DNA from: JBBATK01 sp044224515 | GTDB taxonomy: Bacteria > Bacteroidota > Ignavibacteria > Kapaibacteriales > NICIL-2 | Direction of reading: 5' to 3' | Assembly (NCBI GenBank): GCA_044224515.1 | Contig: JBGAKH010000006.1 | Span: 62,001 to 126,000, forward strand | DNA length: 64,000 nt | Shown: in pieces, positions 50,573 to 59,447 of the stretch | How positions within the stretch are numbered: position 1 is the stretch's first letter | How the letters are laid out: every line of letters starts with the position of its first letter | The notes under the pieces: model-generated | What the model was told of the DNA's origin: nothing | The model's input: only the letters and a program-made list of their open reading frames with translations | The model's database searches: none | Program-made: the position numbers and the translations under genes

Positions 50573-52165
50573 CTAGCCACGCATTGCGTTCTTCACTGCT
50601 TCTTCGACTGCATCGGCGAATTGACCAAAGTTATTCTCGAACAATTCAACAAGATGTTTTGCCTTGGCATCATATGCACCTTTGTCTGCCCATGTGTTCT
50701 TCGGATTCAGAATTTCCGATGGAACACCTTCACAAGCGGTCGGAATGCTCAAGTTGAAGTACTCGTCCTTCACAAAAGTTGCAGAGTTCAAGGTGCCGGT
50801 GAGTGCTGCGCGAAGTAGTGCTCGGGTGTATGCAATCTTCATGCGAGAACCTACGCCATAGCCGCCACCGCTCCAACCTGTGTTGACCAGCCACACTTGA
50901 GCGTTGTGCTCATTAATGCGCTTGCGAAGCAAGTTAGCATACACTGAAGGGTGGTGAACCATGAAGGGTGCACCAAAGCAGGTAGAGAATGTTGCTGATG
51001 GTTCCTTGACTCCCGCTTCTGTTCCTGCAACCTTTGCCGTATATCCGGAGAGGAAGTGAAACATAGCTTGCTCAGGGCTAAGCTTTGCAATCGGAGGCAT
51101 GACGCCAAAAGCATCACAGGTCAAGAAAATCACATTCTTCGGGTGACCGGCTTTGTTATCAGCGATGATGTTTGGAATGACATCACGTGAATACGATGCG
51201 CGTGTGTTCTCCGTAATCGTCTGACTATTCAAATCGATAGCGCGAGTATTCGAGTCATACACGACGTTTTCTAAAATGGTACCGAAGGTACGCGTGGTCT
51301 GATAAATGATTGGTTCTGCTTCCGCCGAAAGGTTGATCACCTTTGCATAACATCCACCTTCAAAATTGAAAACGCCATCTGTGCTCCAGCCGTGTTCGTC
51401 GTCGCCGATCAAACCGCGTTCAGGATCCGTAGACAAGGTGGTTTTTCCTGTACCGGACAGTCCGAAGAACAAAGCGACATCGCCGCTTTGTCCAACATTT
51501 GCCGAACAGTGCATGGGGAACACATCTTTCAAGGGCAACAGATAGTTGAGAACCGTGAAGATGGACTTCTTCATTTCACCTGCATAGGACGTTCCGCCGA
51601 TAATAACGAGCTTTTGATCGAAGCTGAGAAGAATGAACTTATTCGAAGCGGTTCCATCGATTTCAGGATCGGCTTGGAAATCCGGAGCGTGAATGATGGT
51701 GAAGCCGGGTGCAAAATTCTCGAGCTCCGCATCCGTAGCATCAATGAACATGTTCTTGCAGAAGAGATTGTGCCATGCATGCTCATTGATGACACGTACC
51801 GGCAGACGGTATGTAGTATCTGCTCCCGCCATGCAATCCAGTACATACATATTGCGACCCTGCATGTAACCGAGGACTCGATTCTTCAGTGCATTGAATT
51901 TTTCGGTTGTGAAGGGTTTATTTACTTTGCCCCACCAAACGTTGGACGTGCTGCTCTCTTCATCTACTAAGAATTTGTCGTTCGCACTGCGACCGGTGTT
52001 GGGTGCAGTGTTACACAACAAGGCGCCATGCTCGGAAATTTCCGCTTCGCCAAGGATCACCGCGTGTTCATACAGTTCGGCTGTGGTGAGATTGTAAAAA
52101 ATATCGCCCGGTTGCGTGAACCCTTGCGCATGCAACGACGAGCTGATGGCTTCCGCTGAACTCAT
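50573..52165 (-). CDS. pckA: Phosphoenolpyruvate carboxykinase (ATP)
   Basis: 530 residues from ATG 52165 (MSSAEAISSSLHA), the normal length for the ATP-dependent enzyme; the open frame to 52255 adds a non-homologous basic stretch. P-loop GLSGTGKTTLS, GDDEHGWSTDGVFNFEGGCYAK, RFxxR-like TENTRASYSRDVIPNI and TGWSGGGYGVGSRM are present. Converts oxaloacetate + ATP to PEP + CO2 + ADP (gluconeogenesis), or the reverse under anaplerotic conditions. Confidence 0.97.
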   Translation of the reverse strand: MSSAEAISSSLHAQGFTQPGDIFYNLTTAELYEHAVILGEAEISEHGALLCNTAPNTGRSANDKFLVDEESSTSNVWWGKVNKPFTTEKFNALKNRVLGYMQGRNMYVLDCMAGADTTYRLPVRVINEHAWHNLFCKNMFIDATDAELENFAPGFTIIHAPDFQADPEIDGTASNKFILLSFDQKLVIIGGTSYAGEMKKSIFTVLNYLLPLKDVFPMHCSANVGQSGDVALFFGLSGTGKTTLSTDPERGLIGDDEHGWSTDGVFNFEGGCYAKVINLSAEAEPIIYQTTRTFGTILENVVYDSNTRAIDLNSQTITENTRASYSRDVIPNIIADNKAGHPKNVIFLTCDAFGVMPPIAKLSPEQAMFHFLSGYTAKVAGTEAGVKEPSATFSTCFGAPFMVHHPSVYANLLRKRINEHNAQVWLVNTGWSGGGYGVGSRMKIAYTRALLRAALTGTLNSATFVKDEYFNLSIPTACEGVPSEILNPKNTWADKGAYDAKAKHLVELFENNFGQFADAVEEAVKNAMRG

Positions 52166-52314
52166 GGTATCTGGTGCTAATGTGAAACAAGTATTCGGAA
52201 TTCGTGTGCAAATATCGCGTTTTTTTTGCCTTCTGAGGGGGCTTTTTATGCACACAAAGCTCCTGAAAGTCTGTCAAACCAATCAAACGACTCCCATATA
52301 CGTCTGACGGCACT

Positions 52315-53370
52315 ATGAAGAATGACCCCTCGATTAGCTCTCGAAAACAACAACACGTCGACCTCTGTATTAACGAAGATGTGGCATTTCGCACCAAGAC
52401 TACCGGTTTTGACAACATCGAGCTGGAGTACTGTGCCTTGCCCGAGCTTGATCTGGATCAGATCAGTACAGCATGCTCGTTTTTGTCGAAATCAATCGCA
52501 CAGCCATTGCTCATTAGCGGCATGACCGGTGGATACGAGAGAGCGGGGCAGATCAATGGCGAGCTGGCGGAAGTGTGCGAGGAAGTCGGCATTGCGATGG
52601 GTGTGGGATCTCAGCGTCAAGCCTTGTTGTCAGACCGCTTTCATGCCAGCTTCAGTGTGGTGCGAAAGTTTGCGCCAACCATTCCCATTATCGCGAACAT
52701 TGGTGCTGCGGAAATCGCCGTCAACGACACTACCCTCAGCGTGGACGCGGTCAAGGAACTCGTCGAACTTATCCAAGCAGACGCGCTTGCCGTCCATCTC
52801 AATCCGTTGCAAGAGCTGTTGCAGCCGGAAGGATCTCCACGCTTTCGTGGCGTCCTCGATGGATTGGAGATACTGGTAAAGCAACTGGGTATTCCAATTG
52901 CCGTTAAAGAAGTAGGTGCCGGAATTAGTAAAGCAGTCGCTTCGCGCCTGCTTGATACTGGAGTAGCTATTATCGACGTAGCAGGAGCCGGAGGAACAAG
53001 TTGGGCGGGTGTCGAGTTACTGCGATCACGGAATCCTGAACTGATGGAGTTATGGGATTACGGCATTCCAACGGCAGAGTGCGTACGAGAAGTGAATAGT
53101 TTGCGCAACGAGCATCGATTTGTCCTCATTTCATCGGGCGGCATTCAATCAGGCTTCGATGTTGCCAAAAGTCTGGCACTTGGTGCCGATATTGCAGCCG
53201 CAGCGCGTCCATTTTTAAAGAAGTTGATCGACGAAGGCCAGGCTGCACTACGAGAACAGGTACTGAGCTGGCAACGTCAGCTTCGCGCTCAGATGTTTGT
53301 TTGCGGTGCTGCGGAGCTTCGCGACATGCCGCATGTTCGACTGCGCTATCGTCACAATAACCAGACCTAG
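52315..53370 (+). CDS. fni: Type 2 isopentenyl-diphosphate delta-isomerase
   Basis: 351 residues of FMN-dependent TIM-barrel type. SRKQQHVDLCINEDVAFR at the N-terminus, LLISGMTGG, GVGSQRQAL, NIGAAEIA, HLNPLQE, KEVGAGIS, DVAGAGGTSW and SSGGIQSGFDVAKSLALGAD are family blocks. Interconverts IPP and DMAPP. Start codon ATG 52315. Divergent from pckA. The next gene is a prenyl diphosphate synthase. Confidence 0.96.
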   Translation: MKNDPSISSRKQQHVDLCINEDVAFRTKTTGFDNIELEYCALPELDLDQISTACSFLSKSIAQPLLISGMTGGYERAGQINGELAEVCEEVGIAMGVGSQRQALLSDRFHASFSVVRKFAPTIPIIANIGAAEIAVNDTTLSVDAVKELVELIQADALAVHLNPLQELLQPEGSPRFRGVLDGLEILVKQLGIPIAVKEVGAGISKAVASRLLDTGVAIIDVAGAGGTSWAGVELLRSRNPELMELWDYGIPTAECVREVNSLRNEHRFVLISSGGIQSGFDVAKSLALGADIAAAARPFLKKLIDEGQAALREQVLSWQRQLRAQMFVCGAAELRDMPHVRLRYRHNNQT

Positions 53371-53472
53371 TTCATGGTGGTCTTGACTTTGATGGTGTTT
53401 TGAACTCGGTACCATTAATCTTTGAGCGCACCGGTTTACTACGCGTCTGCTTACTACGCACTATCCGACTTT

Positions 53473-54495
53473 ATGCTTTCATCCACACAATCGAATTCAA
53501 AAAACGACTTCATTTCACGACGTCTTGGTGAGTATCAGAATCGCATCCGTGAGACCATCACAACTCTGATGGCGGGTTTGCCAATGCCTCCTGAGCTCTA
53601 TGATCCATTTCGTTACGCTATGGAGCAACCCGGCAAATACATGCGTCCGCTCATGACCATGCTAGGTTCCGCTTTGCATGATGAGCCTTCGGATGAAGCG
53701 CTCTATGCAGGTGTGGCTGTGGAAATCATGCATACTTTCACGCTCGTGCATGATGATATCATGGATAAATCTCCTTTACGGAGAGGCAGAGCTTCGGTCC
53801 ACACGAAGTGGGATGAATCGACCGCAATCTTGAGTGGTGATGCAATGATGGGTGTGGCCTATAAACTATTGCTCGAGCACACTCATTCTCAAAGTGTTGT
53901 CGAGGTGCTTCGCGTGTTTACTCAAGGATTCATTGAAGTCTGTGAAGGCCAGGCTCTGGACGTAGCCTACGCTACTCGTCCGGCGATTACCATGGAAGAG
54001 TATCTGTGTATGATTGAAAAGAAAACAGCCCGATTACCGGAAACGGCAGCCGTGATTGGTGCCCTTCTTGCCGGTGCCGATGATGAACAATGTACGGCTT
54101 TGCGAACCTATGCAAGGGAAGCGGGCATAGCGTTTCAAATTCAAGATGATCTGCTGGATGTTGTGGCTGATCAGGCGGAGTTAGGAAAGAAAATCGGTCA
54201 AGATCTCTTAGAAGGGAAGAGAACGTACCTCATCGTTCGCTCGCTAGAAGTTGCTCAGAAAACTGAGCATATCGACATGCTACAAGCCTACGTTCGGAAT
54301 CGCGGTATTTCAGAATCGGAGGTTCCGGGTTTCACTGATATGATGCGTGAACTCGGTGTGTTTGCCGACGCAACCAAGGCCATCGAACAAGGCTTTGCAG
54401 CTTCCGAAATGGCATTGGAACACATTTCTGCAAGTAGTATTGCGCGACAAGGTTTCACGCTCTTGAATCAGCAACTTCGCGGTCGCCGGAAGTAG
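53473..54495 (+). CDS. Polyprenyl (farnesyl/geranylgeranyl) diphosphate synthase
   Basis: 340 residues from ATG 53473; the frame is open to TTG 53422. First Asp-rich motif LVHDDIMDKSPLRRGRASVH, second IQDDLLDVVADQAELGKK. The N-terminal GKYMRPLM and the KKTARL region are also typical. Trans-prenyl chain elongation from DMAPP/IPP; chain length cannot be fixed by eye. Supplies FPP or longer substrates to HpnC/D and possibly the polyprenyl carrier of the dprE pathway. Confidence 0.93.
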   Translation: MLSSTQSNSKNDFISRRLGEYQNRIRETITTLMAGLPMPPELYDPFRYAMEQPGKYMRPLMTMLGSALHDEPSDEALYAGVAVEIMHTFTLVHDDIMDKSPLRRGRASVHTKWDESTAILSGDAMMGVAYKLLLEHTHSQSVVEVLRVFTQGFIEVCEGQALDVAYATRPAITMEEYLCMIEKKTARLPETAAVIGALLAGADDEQCTALRTYAREAGIAFQIQDDLLDVVADQAELGKKIGQDLLEGKRTYLIVRSLEVAQKTEHIDMLQAYVRNRGISESEVPGFTDMMRELGVFADATKAIEQGFAASEMALEHISASSIARQGFTLLNQQLRGRRK

Positions 54496-54551
54496 GACAT
54501 CGCCTGAGCACGTGTTTTACCGAAAGTAGCCGTAGCACAAGTCCGGTTTCA

Positions 54552-54585
54552 AAAAAAAAGGTCATCCAATCGGATGACCTTTTTT
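54552..54585. terminator. Bidirectional Rho-independent terminator
   Basis: AGGTCATCC / GGATGACCT (9 bp) with AATC loop, nine A before and six T after (counting the last arm base). Ends both the prenyl synthase (plus) and rhodanese (minus) transcripts. Confidence 0.92.
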
Positions 54586-54606
54586 CGTGAGCATGAACTG
54601 AATCAT

Positions 54607-55065
54607 CTACTTCTCTAGAGGAAAATTCTCAGCGCGCCAGCCTTTCAGACCTCCCTTTAAATAGTAGGCCCAGGCAAATTTGTTTGCCGTGAGAATGCCA
54701 CATGCAGTCATGCCGTTACGTCCTTCCTCATCCATCGTGATAATTGTTCTGTCGAAGTACTTCTTCTTAAGCTCTTTCAGACGTGCTTCAACTTCGTCCA
54801 GAGGTACGTTGATGGCTCCTTTGATATGGCCGGTGGCAAACTCAGCAGCAGACCTCACATCGATGAGAAGAAGCAAGGAACTGGCACCGGAGTCTTGCAT
54901 GATTTGCATCGTCTCTTTCGCCCGGAATCCCTGTACTTTGACGGTGTCAAGCTTTCCCTTTTTCTTCATAGTCGGGTTTATTCCATGGTCCTGTGCGGAC
55001 ACGGTAACCGAGACACAAACAGCGAGCATGAGGAAAAGAATAGCAGTGTGCAGTGTGCGTTTCAT
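54607..55065 (-). CDS. Exported rhodanese-fold protein without catalytic Cys
   Basis: 152 residues with signal peptide ending VSAQ. Rhodanese blocks LLLIDVRSAAEFATGHIKGAINVP and LKGGLKGWRAENFP are clear, but the active-site loop reads TMDEEGRNGM where Cys-x-x-G-x-R-S is expected, so the sulfur-carrying Cys is replaced (Asp). Likely a non-catalytic binding module. Its ATG directly follows the TAA of the FKBP gene. Confidence 0.85.
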   Translation of the reverse strand: MKRTLHTAILFLMLAVCVSVTVSAQDHGINPTMKKKGKLDTVKVQGFRAKETMQIMQDSGASSLLLLIDVRSAAEFATGHIKGAINVPLDEVEARLKELKKKYFDRTIITMDEEGRNGMTACGILTANKFAWAYYLKGGLKGWRAENFPLEK

Positions 55066-55842
55066 TTACTTAGATGATTGTGACGGAATGCCCAAGAGCT
55101 CTACTTCGAAAACGAGAGTGGATCCTGCAGGAATAAGTCCACCGCCAACTTCGCGGTCACCATAGGCCAAGTCAGAAGGAATAGCAAATTCATACTTCGA
55201 GCCGATGTTCATGAGTTGGACACCTTCTGTCCAACCTTTGATGACGCCGTTGAGCGGGAACTCAATAGGTTCGCCACGCTTGTATGAACTGTCGAACTCC
55301 GTGCCGTCGATCAAGGTTCCCTTGTAATGAACTTTTACCTTATCGCTTGCAGTCGGTTTGGCACCGCTACCTTGCGTAATGACTCGGTATTGTAGACCAC
55401 TCGCAGTCGTTGTAACTCCGGCTTTTTTTGCATTTGCTTCGAGAAAGGCTTTGCCTTTCGCTTTTGTTTCTTGCATTGAGGCAGTATTTGTTTGTGAAGA
55501 ATTCTTTTGCTTTTCGATTTCGTAGCGGTTAAAGATGTTCGACATATCGCTGTCATGGAGCAAAGGCTTCACGTTCATAAAGAGCTCTTGCAAACCGCGA
55601 ATAAGTACGACAGGGTTGATATCCAAATTTTGCTTCTTAATGGTGCTGATCACGTTAATGGCGAGAGCATAGCTCATGCTGTCACGAAAATTCTGCAGAC
55701 TAAGAGGAGGCATCTGTTGAGGTGCGTCGCTTTTCGCGACAGCAGAACTTTGTTCTGTTTTGGCTTTCTTCTTCGAGGAGCCTTGAGCATGCAGCCCTGT
55801 TGCGAGCAGCAAACCGATGCACACGAGTGCGAGTACTTTCAT
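55066..55842 (-). CDS. Exported FKBP-type peptidyl-prolyl cis-trans isomerase (FkpA/Mip type)
   Basis: 258 residues. Signal peptide ending GLHAQ, an FKBP N-terminal dimerisation region (SYALAINVISTIKKQNLDINP ... ), and a C-terminal FKBP domain from ~150 with VKVHYKGTLIDGTEFDSSY, VIKGWTEGVQLMNIGSKYEFAIP and AYGDREVGGGLIPAGSTLVFEVELL. Periplasmic folding helper. First gene of a pair with the rhodanese-fold protein. Confidence 0.93.
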   Translation of the reverse strand: MKVLALVCIGLLLATGLHAQGSSKKKAKTEQSSAVAKSDAPQQMPPLSLQNFRDSMSYALAINVISTIKKQNLDINPVVLIRGLQELFMNVKPLLHDSDMSNIFNRYEIEKQKNSSQTNTASMQETKAKGKAFLEANAKKAGVTTTASGLQYRVITQGSGAKPTASDKVKVHYKGTLIDGTEFDSSYKRGEPIEFPLNGVIKGWTEGVQLMNIGSKYEFAIPSDLAYGDREVGGGLIPAGSTLVFEVELLGIPSQSSK

Positions 55843-55934
55843 AGTATGAATTCCAATAAAAAAGATGAATCGACAAAGATACGCCTAAGCCGAGGATTTG
55901 ACACGCTGTGAGGCTTAGGCGTTAACAGGCCGCT

Positions 55935-58900
55935 CTAATTGTGGTGTACGGTGTATAGGGTTTTGCGTGATTGGCCTCCATCCATTCGTTCCAATACATA
56001 CGTGCCATTTGCCATCTGTGAACAGTCCAAACGTAGTCGGTTAGTGCCCGGATGTGCATCAACCCTGAACTCTGAAACGAGGCGACCGGAGAGGTCGAAT
56101 ACACGTAAAAGCGTTGGCTCATTCAATTCACCGTTCCACTCAACCAAAAGACTTTGATCTGCCGGTTGCGGCGCTATCAGCAAACCAGCTGACTGCTCAT
56201 CGGCCTCGATCGCTGTACTTTGATTGCGAGTACGGAAGGACCACGTTTGACTCCATGCAGAACTCTCGCTGCTGTTCTTTGCTTGCACTCGCCAATAGTA
56301 GGTCGTGGCAAACTGTAGCGCTGAAAACTGCACGGGACTTTGGGAGCAATCTCCTCCTTGCGCGTCGCTGAGGTCGGGTTTTGTGCCTATCTGCACCGTA
56401 TAAAGGGTTGCTCCAACAGACGTACTCCAAGATACGGGAGTCGGGATGTCCACATTCGTTGAGGAATCCGGGGGAGATATCAGCGTTACTGCTGCAAGAA
56501 CTGAAGCCTTTGGTGCGGTCGTAAACGACCACACTGTACTCCAGGGCGTGGGTGGGCCGGATAACGTTGCACGCACTCGCCAATAGTACACTGTAGAGTC
56601 TTTGAGATTGAGAGCGGTTGACTGACTTGCCGTATATGAGCTACTAAAGACCGTGGTTGCGAAAGAATTGTCGGTCGATACTTCGAGGTCATACAGAGCT
56701 GCAGCTTGCAAAGGATTCCAACGTAGGACAACGTTCTTACTGACTTTAACACTTCCGTCAGGTGGACTAAGTAATGTCAGAGTTGGCGGAGGAGCTTGGT
56801 CCAGACTGAAGATCCACTCGGCACTTACAAGGGCATCCCCCCAATCCCCAATAGCCTGAACTGTCCATTTGAAGTCACGAGAGCCTGTCGGGAGGTCTCT
56901 TGATGTAAGGCCGATTGAGGTGGTTAGCGCATCAACGCTTCGCTGAACGACAGAGTCCTTGCCGTTGATGGTAGTGTGAATTTTCAGAAGGTAGGATATG
57001 GCTTTTGCAGTACTCTTCCATTGAAGGGTAATCGGAAAGGAAAGGTGTGAACTACCGTTAGCCGGACTTTGCAGCATAACCTGTGTCGGTAGGTGTTCTT
57101 GTCTCCATTGATGCAAGAGCCCACGCAGACCTTCCGGTTTATTCTGCGGAACGGAGTCTTGAGGTGCAGTGCTTTCACTATTTGTACCGTGACACATGGC
57201 GCAGCTTCGAACTTCGCCGGCTTTGAAGGTGACCCAATATCGTTCACGAACAATGGGTGTACCATCGGGCGCGAGCATTTGCCACGTCATTGCTCGACGT
57301 GCCGGCACAAAGGCAGCATAGGATCCATCCGATTGTATGCGCACGCTACCTATCGGGCTGGTCGAGTCGCGTGTGTTGGTTACATCTCGAAGAGGTTGAG
57401 CAATAACGCGACGGCCCGCTAAAGGAGTTGATGTGGCCGTTGTCATTCCATAACCACGAATATGATCGCTTTGTAACAGTTGGAGAAAGGCAATGTCGTA
57501 AACCTTCCCACTTCCACCGTTATTGTGTGCATGTTGGGTGCCGGCAACTCGCAGATTGAAAGGTTGTTGCTTGTCGAACTTATCGCGCACAGTTACGTCG
57601 CGCGATGAAATGAGGGCAAGGTTGTTCGAACGCAACCACTCTCTAAAGCGTGTGGTGTCGACGCCTTCTTCTTGGAACACAGTAGCTTCCGGAGACGCTA
57701 TGGAGTATGTTCGACGAGTAGGGCGAGTTCTTGCGCACACTTCGACTGCGTCTACCTCCCACAATGGACCGCTATAGCTTACGAGTGTGTCGGTGGTCCA
57801 GTAGCTTACACTTTTGGATATTGTGCTATTCAGCAGAGCACCGGGAACCATATAGGAACCGCTCTGCGTCATGAACTTTAGGCGAAAATCATAACGAGAT
57901 AGAGGTGCTGAAGTACTCCCGATGTTTTTGTCCGCAAAAGTGTTTACACTGTGCGAAGCAATCAGCTTTCCGTCTGTTGTGGGAAGGGGATTGCGATAGA
58001 AGCCGCTGTGATTTGTATTCGGCGTGTTGCCTTCAAAGGTGTAGAAGCTCGTGGCACGGTGAGTTAGGTAGCTTACTCCGGTTTGATTCGGATCAAGACC
58101 GGGAGCAGCGCCAAACTTTATAAGCTGCCCCCCGCCATGGGTACCGTTCTGATTTGCGTCCACGGCATAATAGCTGCCTCGAACCAATGGGTCCTCTTTG
58201 ATTTGCATGATGTTTGACAGAGGGGACTGATTGTACCGTGGCAGTGTGGTCATGTTGAAGGTCACGACTTGCGGATCGTCTTTGATCGAGGCACCGAAGA
58301 CTTGACGAAAGTCGTGTCTGCCCAAGTGGTTCAAGACCTCTACACTTGAGCCATCTTCATTTACTTGCCATGGAAGGAAAATGTTAAACTCGAATCCGTT
58401 CATATTCGTTCCACTGAGGAGGTCGGTACGTAGTCCTTGCGGCTCCGGAAAATATTCGCTGCGTTGCAAGTAAAGAGGAACACCTTTTACGCTCTCGTCG
58501 CTATAGTTGAAGGAACCGTTGGTGCCGTTCTGCATGATGTCGACATCTGCTTGATGATCGCGTTGCATGTGGTCCCATCGAATGAACAAGACACGTCCAT
58601 AACTATCGAGAAACGGACTGAAATCACCGCTCACGGCATCATCCAATTGGAAGAGATCACCGCTTTGCGCATCGAGCGACCAAAGGCCCGTGTTAGTTGG
58701 TGCAGTCTTATACTCGTCGAGTCTAGGATACAAATGACTGAGTTTAGCTCTTGGCAGATCGCTCGTAAAGAGTATACGATCGTCAGTACCGTAAATGGGA
58801 CTAACATTGTTATAGCTGGCGGGTTGGTTGGACACTTTACTGATCACCGGTGTCTGTTGCTTTTGTAGTCCGCTGATCTCATAGATCTGCCATACGAATC

Positions 58901-59252
58901 TTGAGGTGTCGTTCTTTGACGAGGGTGCTCCGACTACCATGCTGAAAAGTGCTTTCGTACCGCTCCAGTGCATCGAAGGTTCACGCACGGCAATTGCATT
59001 CGCGGACTGCAGTCCGCTCATTCCGAAGCCTGCAGCAGCGGTCAAACACTTAAGAGTACCATCTGGATAGCGGATGTACAAATCACCTCCACGCGGAGCA
59101 TGCGCAGTACCTCCCAAATGAGATCCAAACGCTGCCGTCTGTGTAAGTGAATCGAAAGGAGTAGGAACGACACTCACAAACAGAATTGGGTTCTGTACAT
59201 TCTGTGCGGCAATGGCTATGCTGCAGAGAATAAGGCTGAGGAAGTATTTCAT
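55935..59252 (-). CDS. HzsA-like beta-propeller heme protein with fibronectin type III and T9SS domains
   Basis: About 1105 residues from ATG 59252 (GTG 59261 is three codons earlier). Signal peptide ending IAIAAQ. The N-terminal ~600 residues form a PD40-type propeller like the hydrazine-synthase alpha-subunit-related family. A family-like block SYAAFVPARRAMTWQML, ERYWVTFKAGEVRSCAMCH follows and carries one c-heme motif CAMCH (~715-719). Then three fibronectin-III-like modules (LLSPPDGS, YYWRVRA) and a T9SS type A sorting domain (LIAPQPADQSLLVEW ... ). Function unknown; the hydrazine synthase activity itself is not implied. Secreted to the cell surface. Confidence 0.82.
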   Translation of the reverse strand: MKYFLSLILCSIAIAAQNVQNPILFVSVVPTPFDSLTQTAAFGSHLGGTAHAPRGGDLYIRYPDGTLKCLTAAAGFGMSGLQSANAIAVREPSMHWSGTKALFSMVVGAPSSKNDTSRFVWQIYEISGLQKQQTPVISKVSNQPASYNNVSPIYGTDDRILFTSDLPRAKLSHLYPRLDEYKTAPTNTGLWSLDAQSGDLFQLDDAVSGDFSPFLDSYGRVLFIRWDHMQRDHQADVDIMQNGTNGSFNYSDESVKGVPLYLQRSEYFPEPQGLRTDLLSGTNMNGFEFNIFLPWQVNEDGSSVEVLNHLGRHDFRQVFGASIKDDPQVVTFNMTTLPRYNQSPLSNIMQIKEDPLVRGSYYAVDANQNGTHGGGQLIKFGAAPGLDPNQTGVSYLTHRATSFYTFEGNTPNTNHSGFYRNPLPTTDGKLIASHSVNTFADKNIGSTSAPLSRYDFRLKFMTQSGSYMVPGALLNSTISKSVSYWTTDTLVSYSGPLWEVDAVEVCARTRPTRRTYSIASPEATVFQEEGVDTTRFREWLRSNNLALISSRDVTVRDKFDKQQPFNLRVAGTQHAHNNGGSGKVYDIAFLQLLQSDHIRGYGMTTATSTPLAGRRVIAQPLRDVTNTRDSTSPIGSVRIQSDGSYAAFVPARRAMTWQMLAPDGTPIVRERYWVTFKAGEVRSCAMCHGTNSESTAPQDSVPQNKPEGLRGLLHQWRQEHLPTQVMLQSPANGSSHLSFPITLQWKSTAKAISYLLKIHTTINGKDSVVQRSVDALTTSIGLTSRDLPTGSRDFKWTVQAIGDWGDALVSAEWIFSLDQAPPPTLTLLSPPDGSVKVSKNVVLRWNPLQAAALYDLEVSTDNSFATTVFSSSYTASQSTALNLKDSTVYYWRVRATLSGPPTPWSTVWSFTTAPKASVLAAVTLISPPDSSTNVDIPTPVSWSTSVGATLYTVQIGTKPDLSDAQGGDCSQSPVQFSALQFATTYYWRVQAKNSSESSAWSQTWSFRTRNQSTAIEADEQSAGLLIAPQPADQSLLVEWNGELNEPTLLRVFDLSGRLVSEFRVDAHPGTNRLRLDCSQMANGTYVLERMDGGQSRKTLYTVHHN

Positions 59253-59355
59253 GAACTTCACGATACGTTTCTAAAGGAAGGTCAACAGACGAGGACCTCG
59301 ACATCGTACGTTGAGTTCGCTGCCGAGAAGTCGTTACTATGTATCAGAAAATACA

Positions 59356-59406
59356 AAGACTTCGTTCAATAGCGCGAGCGGAGCTCGCGCATAAAAACGA
59401 AGTCTT
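59356..59406. terminator. Two-tier long hairpin between two minus-strand genes
   Basis: Outer 11-bp stem AAGACTTCGTT / AACGAAGTCTT (59356-59366, 59396-59406), symmetric 5-base internal loops, inner 8-bp stem GCGCGAGC / GCTCGCGC with a GGA loop. It lies 40-90 bases past the carboxylate-amine ligase stop. Probably a 3'-end structure; T run is short on either side. Confidence 0.55.
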
Positions 59407-59447
59407 GGAAGTTCGGCGTTGCATCGACACAGCCGCATTACAGTTTT

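Noticed and set aside
51392..51970. 192-codon plus-strand frame opposite pckA
   Set aside because: Lies wholly antisense to a well-conserved enzyme gene and has no recognisable features.
52209..52216. Bacteroidota-type -7 box upstream of pckA (GATATTTG on the minus strand)
   Set aside because: Seven of eight bases match, but no -33 element is visible at the right spacing.
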